Source of the DNA: Oscheius sp. JU75
Taxonomy: Eukaryota; Nematoda; Chromadorea; Rhabditida; Rhabditidae
Length of the DNA stretch: 64,000 nucleotides
Assembly (NCBI GenBank): GCA_037178855.1
Contig: JASJZC010000002.1
Span: 3,720,001-3,784,000 of the forward strand
Direction: 5' to 3'
The number at the start of each line of letters is the position of its first letter. The first letter of the stretch is position 1. The notes below the pieces were generated by a model. That model did not search any database and had not been told where the DNA came from. It saw only the letters and a list, made by a program, of their open reading frames with translations. The translations under genes and the position numbers were made by a program. Of the stretch, positions 1-11,972 are shown piece by piece.

Positions 1-128
1 TTGTTTGCCTTATTCCTTTCCTATTTGTTAGTATTTTCTCGTGTGTAACGAAGCCAGATTTCAACATATTCACACAGTTACTTTTCAACATATTGCCTCT
101 TTCACAACAAAGTTTTCAGAATGGTGCC

Positions 129-3100
129 ATGCTCGCCAAGGTGATCTTCCTACTTCTAATTTCTGCTCATTCCGCTGGTGGGACAGGTAGAGAGTTCGAG
201 ACTCGAGACAATACGGAATTTAGAATCCACGAACCAGGACTACTTCAGCATCGGGGCACATCTGAACGGAGACGCCTTCGGGAAGCATCTCCGGAAGTGG
301 CTCGACTCTAGGCTACAACTTGACTTGTTCAAGGTTTGAGATCATTTTGTAGCAACAAGAACAAAAACTTAGGAGCAATTGAACAAGCAGAAATGGGGGA
401 CGAGTAAGGTCGATCTCGGTCTGGTACAGGAACTCTCAAGGCGGCTGGATGAGCGGGTTGAGAAGTTGGCCAGCTATTTTCCGGAGCTTGCGGCTCCGAT
501 GGGACCGACTAGCAACTACATTTCATGTCATTCGATCCACGAACTCGTGAGACTCGCTCCCACTCAACCATGTGCTATCAGAGCGTCGGATACGGGGACA
601 CCGCCCAAATACCGTAAGTTCCTAGTGGGTTACTGAGTGATTCAAGGGCGTTGGACTGTTTCGAAACTACCACCCAACTCAGTAGAACCAGGATTATCAG
701 TGAGTGTCTCTTCAAGGGTAGTAGTGTCTCTGTTTCTCTGAAGGTAGGCAGACAAGGGTACTGCCTCGTTTCGTACGGTTGCGACTGTCTGTAGCCTCGG
801 TATCACTCACATAGAATGCGAATGTTTCAGGACTCGAACCTCTGCTCCATCCCCTGATACACCGGCAGTTTCTCCTCTCGGAAGACGTCTTGTTCGAGTA
901 CCCAGCCGAGTTCCTCCCACCTCGAATACACTCGGGACCTATAGTTTCTTCGCTCGTTCCCTTCAAAAAGAATGTGGTTCTTCTTTTGGATACGGGTAGC
1001 TAGACTCCTGACTATCAAGTAACACATTTTTTTTAGGATCTCTATCCACTCAGGAACAAGTGGATACTGTTCGTCTTGTCAGTAACCAGATCCTGGAAAC
1101 TGTCAGTTTCCACGACCAAGTGGCAGTCTTCCTTACCGATGGTTCTGCTATCCATTCTGTCGGCTGTGCTCGAGATATTCTGTTGAGAGGAGAACGGCAG
1201 AATCTGGACGAAGTCAAGGGCTTCATCCATAATCTGGAGCCACCACCTCATGCTGTTCCGACACAACACGGCGCCGTACTCTCGCGACTGATCAATCTGT
1301 TGAACGAAACCGATTCGGCCGGCGGCAAGACCATACTGACTGTGAGTTTATTTGGCTGGGAACCTTGATAGCGAGCGCCCGAATGGACTTTAACTCGCCT
1401 CGTAAACAGCTCTAATCGCCGCGGTGATCGCATAAGGGAATATCGAACAAGTTTCAGTACATCAGTCGAGGAGTTCTGGACAGTCTAGAAGATGCTTCCG
1501 TGGCTATAAAACAGGTGACTGATGCCATTGCCAAGGGAAAAGAACCCATTCGGGTAAATACTCTTCTTCTGAGTGATGGTAATTGACACTTTCATGATAG
1601 TCAAATGGTAATTATAGAAAGGCGATCAGCCTCGATCTGGTCAGTACAATTTATGGACAATCTGGCTAAACGAAACAACACTCGAACTGAAAAGAACTTC
1701 GTGGAAGGATTGTCTCTCTCAGTAGAGAGGAACCAGATGCTGGATCTGTACGATGTTCAAGAACTGCTCGATTGGCAGGACCAGTCCCCGACAGAAGACG
1801 TCGTCATCTCACTTCCTACCTCCTCTCAGAGAACCATCGTTATGACAAAGTACTCGTTCTTGAATGAGACTGACGTCGTTGCTGGAATGGAGATTCCTCT
1901 CTCTACTCTCTTCTCTTCGACCATTTACAACGCCTCTTTGATCATTCCCGGTGTCCAGAGTCATCTTGTTGCCGAGAATGGAATCATCATGGCTTCGTCT
2001 ACTGGATGGGAAGACACTCCCTTGTCAGCTGTTGATGATTGGAATCCGTCTTCGAAATGGCTGGAACATTCTTGGGAAGGAAGTGGAGGAGAACTGGAGG
2101 TTGTTAGTCAGAAGGACAACAAGACTAACTACTATCTCTGGTCTAAGGTTTGTTTTTCAAAAAGGCTCTGAACACGGTAGAAGCATCCTTTTGACTCTGA
2201 CTCACTTCCCTAGACTGACTTACCATCTTAGCTGGCTTAGATTTAGCCAGTCTTAGCCTGTCCCGATTCTTCGAATTCTCCAAGGCTAACAACTGCTTTT
2301 TCAGCTGAAGACTCTCCCCTTCATCATGATCGTTAGTAGCAGTCGACCCTTCCCTCGCGAAAGAAAGTACCTCCTCCCGGAGAAGAAGATGGCTTCTCAC
2401 CTCCGGCATCTTGTTCCTCACGAGACTGTCAAGGAATCACTCATTCGATGTTCTCAATTTGGAAAAGACGTGATTCCTGGAACGGCCTCGCTCTATCTTC
2501 CTCCTTACATAACTTCGAAGCCGACGACAGAATACTGGCTCTACTTGACCGATTCGGTGGGGCTGACCGCGTCTCATGGTCTTCGGGGAGGTGTTCGGGA
2601 ACAAGTAGCCCTTTTAAACCATCTCGTGGAACAATGGGTCACCTACGCTAAACTGGACGAGGCTGTGATTCTACAAAAGTTTGCTGTCAGTACCGAAGGA
2701 GTGATGGTCGTGTTCCCAGCTGCTGAAATTGCTAGTCGTTTCGACACGAGAAAACAGGAATGGTATGTTCAAGCTGTACGGAAGACAAACACACTGGTCA
2801 TTACTGGACCACGACTGGATCCGGTAATGGGAGATATTGTGACCATTTCGATTGCTATAGAGCACAAGAAAGAGGTATGAGTTGAGGAATACATAGAAAT
2901 GGAAAAGTTACCAGGAATTCGTGGTTCTAGGGATAGAAATTCCCTCGAGTTTCCTCGGCAAACTTCTCAAGGAATCGGTCGCTTCGTGCAGTGAGAGTCG
3001 ACAGTGTATTTTGTTCTCCGAACAGGGCAAAGTTGCCTTCAGTGACAAAGGTAACTCTCTATTTGAAAGGGGACTGAACAACATTTAGCCTACCCACAAT

Positions 3101-4439
3101 CTGACGTGGTCGAGCGATTCCACATCTCGCATCTTGAGCCTCTCTTGACCAGTGACATGGCTGGGAACCAGAAGCTGGTGAAGAAGACTCTATGTCAGTT
3201 TGGAACCATCTCAAAGAGACAATTTGTCTGGAACACGGACTACACAAGAGTTCATACGGTAAGAAACACTTTTTATTCTAACCCAATCCCGTTCAGACAT
3301 CCTGTGGCGATGCTCGAAGAGGAGGATCCGTCGCTTCCGAGGTTCTTGTGGTCCCCGGAACCCAGTTCCTTCTAGCAATGGTCAACAGCTCCTGTTCGCG
3401 AACCCCAGTTACGGTCTTTTGTCCCTGTTCCGTCCACGATGGTCGTTGTCTCTTCTGTGGGAAGTTCGACTCAATGGAATGCGAATGTCCATGCACCTGT
3501 CCCGGGTGTGTCGACCGTCAACTTCCATTCTGCCCAGTCTCTGCTCAAAATGACCGAATGATAGTGTCTAGCAGCGTGAACGAGGTTTCCTCCTGTCTCA
3601 GAACAGAGTAAGTGCCCTTCAGAAAACCACTGTAGTTTTCAGATGTTCCTCTCTCCTTCACCAAGAAGCTTGCATCTCCTCTCCAGGGTGTTCCTGGTGT
3701 CAGTACTCTTCCGCCCTCCAAAATTTGATCCATCCCCAATGTCGACCAGTTCCAGTGTGTTACGGAAACGTCTTCGGGCGTAGTCCTGTTCCGAGTATGC
3801 TCTAATCTGGAACTTGATAACATGAATGATTCAGAATCTCCGGACTCGATCCAGCAAGCCAAATGGCTGACCCCAACACCTATTGGTCCTCTGGTGGCTG
3901 GAATAGTTGTAGCTCTGTTTGTTCTCGTTGGAGCGGCCTGGTGCTACCGGAACTATGTAAGGGAACAGGCAAAGAGGATAATGAGCAGAATATTCAGGTC
4001 CAACGACTAGTGAACAGTCACAACTGCAACCACTCCGTAGATTCTACTCCGCTTTTTGGCCCATCAGCTGATATGGACTGCGACCCGACTGTCTTCAAAG
4101 AAGGTACAGGGTCGTGTGAGCCCCCTAGTCCAATTTTAGAACGTGTCCCTGTCCAGCTGACCTTCTTCGAAAGAGAAGTGGTCAATGTAGCCCCACCGCC
4201 ACCTCCGAGTGATCACGGCTACTCGACGATGACTGAACGGAACGATGACACGACCAGCGCTGTCAGGTAACTTTTCTATTCTGTCACAAAATAAGAAAGG
4301 TTTCAGCACAGCCCTGACTGACCAGCCTTCCTCGATCGCCCTGAAACCTTCGCGGCGTTACGAGCCAGTCTTCCCTGGAATGACGTCTTTGATCACAATG
4401 GCCGAGGTCCACGAGGAGCCGCCTCCCCAAATCATCTAG
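129..4439 (+). CDS. tag-180: CACHD1/TAG-180-type VWA-Cache single-pass membrane protein (alpha2delta relative)
   Basis: Fifteen exons join in phase to 1130 aa: 129-186, 224-333, 373-613, 831-995, 1037-1341, 1458-1578, 1618-2147, 2305-2874, 2915-3050, 3089-3258, 3297-3607, 3643-3794, 3835-3956, 3998-4266, 4307-4439. The start MLAKVIFLLLISAHSAGG is a signal peptide, 9 nt after a TTTTCAG acceptor. A VWA domain follows with a degenerate MIDAS (LLLDTGGS) and a PTQHG motif. Two Cache-type regions come next; the second carries a QEWYVQAVRKT-type motif. Then comes a cysteine-rich stretch including CECPCTCPGC, a transmembrane helix (PLVAGIVVALFVLVGAAW) and a cytoplasmic tail with DHGYSTMT. The DxGxS MIDAS, the cysteine block and the DHGYSTM tail match CACHD1 rather than classical alpha2delta. 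CACHD1 modulates voltage-gated calcium channels at the surface of excitable cells; that role is by homology. An AATAAA lies near 4694. Confidence 0.9.
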
Positions 4440-7400
4440 CCATCCGAATCAATGCCATATTTTACGTGTATAGTTGTTCTTGATAGACACGGGTATTCAG
4501 AGTCCTCATGAGGGCCATATTTCGAAGAATGAACTATATTTTCGGGACACTTCTTTGCATCTTCTGATAGAGTGACCTGTATGACCTGTGATAAGCATAA
4601 AGTTGGGGAGAATCTTTGCCTGACCGCGAGAGGTAAACATGGTCTGGAGTAATTCCAGGGCGTGAGATAAGCTGCAGGACGGGTCACAGAAGCAATAAAG
4701 CACAAGAGCTGCAAGTATTTGTACTCAGTGACTAATGTACCGTTTCTGCGGATGCTTGAGTAAAATTAGAAGACAAACTAGCTAGTTTCTCTCAAAAATT
4801 CGATCTCCAGAGCATGAAACCCATGAAAAGAATTATCAAACCTATTGGCACAGAAAGGATACAGCCTGATGAGTTATCGTAGATACCGACTTCAGATTCC
4901 GGTACTTTTATGATACGCGGACAGTTTTATCTAGTAGTCCAAATAAGTTCCTAATAATTTGGTACTGTATTGAATTCCAAAGCAATTTGTAGGAACTCCA
5001 GTTGCTTACGCTCCTGGCGGAGTGACCCAGAGCAAAGCTAGGATACTTCTGTTACAAAACACTCCAATTAGGTGAATAGTTTTTATTGACTACAGTAATT
5101 AACTTCTGGGAGAAGTCGCGTATTTTAAACGAACACAGGTTTTGAGACTGTGTGAATGTCTCGGCTTCTGCACTCTGGTTATTTTCACATCTACTCAGCT
5201 GTAGAATTGGACTCAGTATCAACATGATTTCAAAATCACAGGAATCGATGAAACGGACAGTGTTTGAAAACAATAAAATAGCCCTCTTCCTGACAAGTCG
5301 CCTAGCTGACAAACACCCTTTGTATTATATCTGGGAGTACCGTATCCTATCCCATTCCTCGTAAGACCACTTCCCAAAGACTTTTGCAAAAGGTTCGAGC
5401 AGGGAGCCGAGTCCAGACCAATTTAAGGGAGCCTTCCGGCTCTTTATGGACCTCGTCCTCCTGCCAAGAGCTGTAACGGAACTTCAAACAAAAGGCGGCT
5501 CGTAACGGAGTCTGAATGTCTCGCAAATACAGGAAACGAGCTCATGCATCATCTTTACGACCTGCGCAGGCTCGCGACTCCGCCCTACCGTAATGGTATC
5601 CGCTTGACTCATATCGTACAGCACTGGACTGTTTTCCCAAGTTATCTCGGGTTCACTACCAATGTTTTTGTTTTCTCAGGCGGTATGTTCCTCCAATCTT
5701 CAAAAGGGTCTTCTGGGGGATGGTAGTGCAGCTCCTTCTATGTCTCTTTCGTGGACCTTTTTTCTCAATGGAAATCGAAGAGTCGGACTGTTTTCACCGA
5801 GTACATTTGTAGATAAGGCTGTCAATCTCTCTTCAATTTTTAGATCAGTGTCTCTTTACTGAAAGGGAAAAACTGATAACGGTGATTTCCGTTACGTACG
5901 TCAAGAATCTCGGGAATTCGGAAGGTGGAGCACGTGGGTTGTCGGAAGTCCTGGCTGGTCAGGATTCCTCAGTGACACATGTTGAACCCTAGAGCTTCAT
6001 AAGGACCAAACTGCCATAGGAGGTCTAAGACCTGTGTTCCAGTTTCTGAGCTTTCTATATTGTGAGAACCATGCTGACTTCCCTCTTCCATTAGTGGGTT
6101 ACTGTTGTTTTCAGTAATGTGACTCCTTTCAGAGTTCGGTAGTTCCAGTTAGTCATGTAGTACAGTTTCTCAATAGAACACACACTATGGTAACAACTGA
6201 ATAAGCTTTCCAAGACACAGATTCAAAGTTCGGTTCCAGAGTACGGTAGCTGGTTCTTGAATGTAATGCAAACTACTACTCTCAGATCTCACTTACAGAT
6301 TAACAATTAGCCTTTGTTCTTCAGCTATAACCAGCCGTCTCCGACGGCTACGCCACTCTTTGTCTTGACTTTGTAGTGAAAACAGGCGGCTGCTCCGCTT
6401 TTCCAATAGCAGAAGCTCCCAGGTTTCCCACAAAGCTGACTTGACAGCTAAACTCTTGCATGCCATTACCCATTTTGAAGAAAGACTCTTTTCATGCCTC
6501 TCCAGTCCATCGAAAATACCATCTTTTCCTACTCCCATTGGTCCCTATCTTGAAATCACAGTATGAATCATGGGGTACTCTTCACTATTTCACAGTAAAA
6601 CGACTGTTTTCTTCGCCTTGTCTCGTCACTCCTACGCTGATAACCCAAAATAGCTCCAGGAGTTTCTTCGTTTGTCCCATTTTTAAAGCCTAATCATCTT
6701 TCAAGTTCTTATCTCTTTGTTTCCAGGACTACAATGTCAGCCAATTGTTTTCTCCTACCACCATCCTTAATCCCGCTGGCCGTCAACGAAAGCCAAGTCA
6801 GAAAGAGCTCGGAAGTCTTAGACAAACTGATGGAAGAAGACGAATTCCAGGTATAGTAGTCTCATTGCTCGATAAAGTATAATATTCTCTCCTCGAAAGA
6901 GATAACGGACAGGCAGAGTCGATCTTTTTTAGAAGACTGCTGCTCCGATACGATTTGCCCTCAGTCCTGTTCTGTTTCCTGGGAGACTTCCAGTATCTCA
7001 AACATTGGTTATTCAAACTGCCGTGTTTATACTGGCCCTGTCCTAAGGTCTGGTAGTCACTCTCAAACCAAGTTTCAAACCAACTTCCGACTCTGTTCAT
7101 AGTGGCGTCTGTGTGACAGAAACCATCTTTGAGTCCAAAAAGCCAGAGTTTCTAAACGGTGGTACACTGAACAGGACATAGATTCCTTAACTGTCTCGTT
7201 CCGTTTCCGTTCCCCTGTCTCTATCTTTAACCATGTCAGTAAATCGTAAATCCTTTCCGGTGTGCTCCTTTTTCTGTTCTGTCCATTTCTGGTCATAAGG
7301 GGGCTTTCTCGTGATAAGATTCTTCTGATATAAGCGTGTCCAGGCTGTCGATGGCCCTTCTGTCTTATCTCTCTTCCTTGAAAATTGATCGTCTCCGCGA

Positions 7401-7496
7401 ACCTTTCTTCTCTTTTTTACTTCAAGCTTTCAGAACAAACGCGTCCTTTCCCTCCCCCTTCGTGTACCCTATTCTGATCTTTGCCTACAACGAGCA
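4440..7496. other. 3' UTR plus intergenic/upstream region, no gene recognised
   Basis: About 3 kb between the CACHD1-like stop codon and the zinc-finger start. The first ~260 nt are probably 3' UTR (AATAAA near 4694). I see only short uninterrupted frames without splice-consistent neighbours or recognisable motifs. A small 7-bp stem hairpin lies at 6333-6349. The 7.0-7.5 kb part is pyrimidine-rich and likely holds the promoter or 5' UTR of the zinc-finger gene. Confidence 0.5.
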
Positions 7497-9100
7497 ATGG
7501 ATTTTGCCGCTTCCGGTCAGCTAAATCTGGATGCCTGCAACAGTCAGCAGGTAGCTTGTCTTTTGTCTCTAGACCAAACTGAGCTCAGATGATGGACCTG
7601 GCTGAAGAGCTGAAGATGCCCAGTCTTCAAGAACAGATCCAGAGCCAACTTCTTCCGAAACCAGAGCCCCTACCTGGAAATCTTTTCCAGAATCTGCTGC
7701 CTCTCCAATTGAATCCTTTTCTCGCACAACTGTCCGCCTTCCACAATCTCCAGCAAAACCTCTATCTCTTGGCCCAGGCCCAATTGGTCAATGCTGCCGC
7801 TTCCGCCATGGAGCCAGAAGAGACTGGTAGAAGACGTTCCGGTTCAATGAGAAAGTCAACGACCTCGATGGAGACTGATGGAGAGCCTTTCGACAACATG
7901 GGCGATGTGATCATTCCCAGCAGCGACAAGGAAGGCTGGTGTCGAAACAAGAAGTACATCGAGAAGACCGAGGCCGGTTACATGTGCACAGTGTGTAGAA
8001 AGGTTTACGGACGGTACAACTCGGTCTCCTACCATGTGACCATATACCACAGAAATCCGCCAATCAGGTACTTGAATCGGACTAATAGTATACAAAAGAG
8101 TTCAGATGTGATCTGCCTGGCTGTCAGTTCACGACGAGAGAGGCCAGATATATCCACTTCCATAAGTACTATCGCCACAGTATTCCTCTCCCGCAGACTA
8201 TTGACCAAGGTGCGTCAGAGTCTCTAGAAAAAAGGCGACAGTTTATGGATTCTCATTTTATGAGACTACCCACGTAGAGAGGCAACGGTGTAGCCTTTTC
8301 TAGGAAGTTAGGAACCCAAAACTGACACTGAAAACAACTGAAAAGTGGTTCAAAATGTGAGTGGACAATCTGTGAGATCACACGCTACTCGGAACGGTCA
8401 GAGAGAACCGTCCTCAGTTTCGGAACCACGTCACAGCTCGAGTGACTGTCTTGAATCAGATGAATGATTCGAACTCCACTAGGTTATGACAGCCTTTCTG
8501 ACAATTGAACCCTAATGTGATTTTGAGAAATTTAGTCAGGACCTCCACTCCATCTAGGCATCTGCTCATTAATCCCTTGATTACCAGTTTCTTGTCAGTT
8601 CCAGACAGTCACTGTATTTTTCTGTTGTTCCAAAACACAAGTTATCTCGTGTCGTTTGCAGGTACCCGCAAATGCCCCTATTGTCGTCACGTTTCAAAAA
8701 GTCCAGCCATGCTGGACAAGCATATCAGGCGCCACCTGACGGCTCGGTAAATATTTTCTCAACAGTTTCAATTTCTCAATTTCAGTGACGAGGACGGAAA
8801 CGTGGGCTCGGAGGTGATCCCAGAGATGCCGGAAGAGGTCAGTTAAAAGCTACAACGAGTAGTGGTCTCTTGACGCAAGTCGTCTTATCTCGAAGTTTTT
8901 GTCGTGGAAAGTGTCTGAGAGCTGGTATTCCACGAAGAAGGGCCCCTTTATCGGTGCGAGTGAAAGTGACCGCGTGGCTCTCTTTCGTCAGAATTCCGTA
9001 ATAAAATAAACTTTTGCAGGAATCCCGTTCCCGAGCAACTTCCATGTCAACGATGGACATCGACGTGGAGGAAACGAAACAAAGAGCGCTGACCATGTAA
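7497..9100 (+). CDS. C2H2 zinc-finger protein (three fingers)
   Basis: Six exons close in phase to 284 aa: 7497-7550, 7589-8067, 8106-8209, 8662-8746, 8786-8837, 9020-9100. The start MDFAASGQLNLDACNSQQ is joined by a 38-nt intron to MMDLAEELKMPSL. The N-terminal third is Gln/Leu/Pro-rich, activation-domain-like, followed by a basic Ser-rich stretch (GRRRSGSMRKS). Three fingers follow: CTVCRKVYGRYNSV...H-x4-H, CDLPGCQFTTREARYIHFH and CPYCRHVSKSPAMLDKHIRR. An acidic tail ends DIDVEETKQRALTM. This is presumably a nuclear DNA-binding regulator. Finger spacing is irregular compared with classical tandem KRAB/TFIIIA arrays, and I cannot assign an orthologue. Exon phases and conserved Cys/His make the gene itself secure. 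Confidence 0.85.
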
Positions 9101-9893
9101 TGAAGAGCCCAAAGAGTCTGTACATAGCCTGTATATAACCATCCCGAAGTCTCCCGTCTCCGCATTCTACTCTGTTTCTCTAGTGATCGCCGTGCAGATC
9201 TTTACGTCTATTTCCTCGAGAACTATATTAAAGTTGAGCAGTCTATCGAAACGTTTCCTTAGAAGAACTATGAGCTCTGAACAGTCTCCTTGTTATCCTC
9301 TTGAAATCGCTCCAAAACAAAAAAGACGATAACGAGAAGTGATAGAGGAGGATCCAGAAACGGCGGTTGTTTGCAGGGTCATGAGGAACTGCTTTTGTTT
9401 TGATACTTTTCCAAGCGATCACAGCTTATAAACACGGGAGGAAATGATACTAATCGAGGTGACTGTCGTCTCAAATCTTATTGTGATAAGAAGCTTGAAA
9501 CAAAAACAGAGGAATCAGAAGAGGAGAAGAAGAAAATTGGATCTATTGGCTTAAAGTTTAAAACAAAAAAGTCTTACAGGGGAATCGGTGAGAGGGTCAC
9601 ACAATATCTTATTCCCATCCCGGATCTTATTCTTCTACTCGACGGTTAAACGGGAAGACACGCTGCAGTTCCGCCACCATTCGTAATTGACGTTCCTCCT
9701 TCTTCATCTTTCATTCATGAGTAATGCGGAGCTTGCGCTCTCTCGACGTCACGATCCAGCTGGCCATCTGAACCGAGACATCAAACTCTGTCCAAGACTT
9801 AGTTGTTCAAGAGACTGAGCAAACGAAAGATGATATCACTAGAGTGAGTAATCTACTTTCTCTCTTTGCTGCAGTTCTGAAAAGTAAAGTGAA
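9101..9893. other. 3' UTR/intergenic, no gene recognised
   Basis: About 790 nt after the zinc-finger stop. Contains A-rich stretches and an ATTAAA-like signal near 9228. No open frame with coding character on either strand. Confidence 0.45.
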
Positions 9894-10402
9894 TTAACCG
9901 GTGACCAAGTCACTGCTGTCGACTCTAAAGAAGATGGGAGCATTCAAGGGGATTTTTTCTTCAGCAGGGATGATATACTTTTGAAGGCGGAGCTTGATCC
10001 TTTGGATATCCAACGTCACCCACTCCTCCAGAATGTCCGCTACGGTATAGATAATACGGAACTTCACGCTGGCTTTCGGACTCGACATCGAGGCGCCCGG
10101 CACGTATCCACGGAACGCGACCAAGGTCTTCTGCTGCAGGACGCGATGATAGCTCTCGTCGATCTCGTCCTGGTACCCAGCAAAGCGCAACTTTGTCGCC
10201 TGGAGGACTTCGAGGAAGCGCGGGCTCAAGACTTCAAGAGCTGGGTTGAAGGCTCCGAGTCTTGAATCCTTTCCACATTGTTCCGAAGATCTGGAGAGCT
10301 GCGAGACGATTTCCAGTGTTACTTACCCTTCTGGTCGCTCATAACAGCAAGATAGCTGACCGTCGGATGGAAGCGCTTGCAGAAGACTAATAGACTCCAA
10401 GC
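9894..10402 (-). pseudogene. Unidentified coding remnant, frame disrupted
   Basis: On the minus strand an exon starts after a TTTTTAG acceptor at about 10402 and reads AWSLLVFCKRFHPTVSYL then AVMSDQK, with a good GTAAGT donor near 10330. The next exon starts in the matching phase (DLRNNVERIQDSEPSTQLLK) but meets a TGA after about 20 codons. A different frame is then open for more than 100 codons (SPRFLEVLQATKLRFAGYQ ... EEWVTLDIQRIKLRLQK ... TAA at 9894), with strongly GC-biased third positions typical of coding sequence here. This suggests a frameshift (decay or sequencing error) near 10250. The helical, charged sequence is not one I recognise. No convincing upstream exon was found beyond 10402. 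Confidence 0.4.
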
Positions 10403-10891
10403 CTAAAAATTTGTTGATTACTAGTTGTTTTGCACTTTTAAAGAACTTTCAAACTTCTGTTGTTCGGTAATTAAGTTAGTGGCAATTACTGTAGCAGGCC
10501 ACAAACAACTGTTTGGTTTTACCCCCTGTCAATCAACTCTTGATCTCTCGTTCGGTCCACGTGTCTCTCCAGTCGAACTACGAACTACGAAATAAAGTCC
10601 GCTTTTGTCTATAAAAGTCTCGGAATTTGAACTAGATTACTGTAGAGTGAGTCAATCCGCTTTCCTCGTCTTGTCAGATCTTGTCAAGTAAATCTCGACA
10701 AACTCTAAGCAGTCTTCGCGTCAGCTGCAGCTCCATATGGCCTTCTTCGACTCTTCAACTCTGCATTTCTGCCAAAGGGTGATAAGAATAATTTCGATTT
10801 TATTTTTTAAAAGATATTATTCAATAAACATTCAATATCTGGAGGAGAGAAAGGATATTCTCCTCCTCAACGGTACACATATCCGGAAACG
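10403..10891. other. Intergenic, AT-rich toward its end
   Basis: Holds no open frame I trust. On the minus strand a short run near 10700-10780 could be a decayed exon related to the remnant at 9894-10402, but phase cannot be established. The AT-rich end at 10790-10840 abuts the LINE remnant. Confidence 0.35.
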
Positions 10892-11709
10892 TTGAGGAAG
10901 ATGATGGTTCAGGATGCAGACGGCTACTACTTCCAAAAACTCGCAGAGGATACAGTCAAAAACTTTTTCTCTTCTCTCTACAAAGATGATGCTACTGACG
11001 TGATACACCAACACGAAAACAATGAGACAATCCCTTTTATTCTACCGGAAGAAGTTGATAAGACAATCCGACTCTCCTCCAATGCTCGTGGAAAAATATG
11101 ACAAGAGCGATGCTCTACCGGGTGTCACATTATCTAATGGAAACAGGAGGATTGGCAACGGAATTCAAGAAGGGCTACTCAGTAGCAGACAATGCACACT
11201 GCCTCAAACATAATTGAAAAATGTTCCGAGTATCAACTTGTGCTTCATCAACAGTTACAAAGCCGTGGGCCTAAAGATCAATTTTGAGAAAAAGGTCACA
11301 ATGTCATCCACCAAAGGACGAGAACCAGTCTCCGGAGACAAAGTTTTGTGGATACCTTCACCTTTCTGGGATCGAAGATTTCCATACCAATTGCCGATAA
11401 TGTAGAGGTGAAACGGCAGATTAGACTGGGACTGAGAAACCAAATAAACGGCTGAAACGTACATCCAAATTGAACGACTGGAAGACGATGGTGGTTAACA
11501 AGAGACTCAGCTGGGCCGAAAAGATTACAAACATGAAACCGAGCAGATGGGCAAAGAAGGTCATAGAGTGGTATCCGAGGGACGAAAGAGAAGACTCGGA
11601 GGACAAAAGGGCAGATGATCGGATGAATCACAGCGTTAGCAGTTTCTACATGGTGGAGAAACTCGAAAAAGGAATGGTCTACTCTCAGAAACGCTCTAGT
11701 CGATAATTA
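10892..11709 (+). mobile_element. Non-LTR (LINE) retrotransposon fossil, internally deleted
   Basis: Three successive reading frames give pieces of a LINE reverse transcriptase. At 10892-11100: FFSSLYKDD, then PEEVDKTIRLSSNARGK, matching the region before the palm. At 11214-11330: NSYKAVGLKINFEKKVTMSS, matching the region after the catalytic motif. At 11470-11706: the C-terminal tail WAEKITNMKPSRWAKKV then IEWYPRDERE. The catalytic FVDF/FADD core between the first two pieces is missing and the frames shift, so the copy is dead. It is probably RTE/CR1-like, but the clade needs a phylogeny. An A/T-rich tail follows at 11710-11790. Confidence 0.7.
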
Positions 11710-11921
11710 TAGATTTGATTAAGCGAACAAATAAATATTAAAATAAAATAAATAAATTCAATGAAAATGGGGTTAAATTTTTAGAAAAAAAAACTGTCGT
11801 ATAGTGTGGTTCCTGCATTTGCGCGCACCCTGTACTTCCATTTTCAATTTTTTGTCTGGACAGATCTACCGATTGCATCAGAATTTTACTCATAGTGCCT
11901 TGCCAATTTGTATGTTATCTG

Positions 11922-11972
11922 TGCGGTAGCGACAGAGGGCATGTTCTTTCAATGCCCTCTGTCGCTACCGCA
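11922..11972. repeat. Perfect 21-bp inverted repeat, 9-nt loop
   Basis: The left arm 11922-11942 (begins TGCGGTAGCGACAGAGG) is exactly complementary to the right arm 11952-11972, separated by GTTCTTTCA. The right arm contains an ATG at 11952 that opens a reading frame starting MPSVATAEVKDAKKSIDP. Transcribed RNA would fold into an uninterrupted stem of high GC content. It lies just after the LINE remnant. Confidence 0.9.

Noticed and set aside
5390..5420. GGTTCGAGC string resembling a tRNA B box.
   Set aside because: No A box or acceptor stem at the right distance.
6333..6349. 7-bp stem hairpin AGCCGTCTCCGACGGCT, with CTCCGACGGCT recurring at 20662-20672.
   Set aside because: Too short and only two occurrences noticed; chance or a minor dispersed repeat.
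9981..10265. Plus-strand open frame of 94 codons.
   Set aside because: Antisense shadow of the better-supported minus-strand coding remnant.
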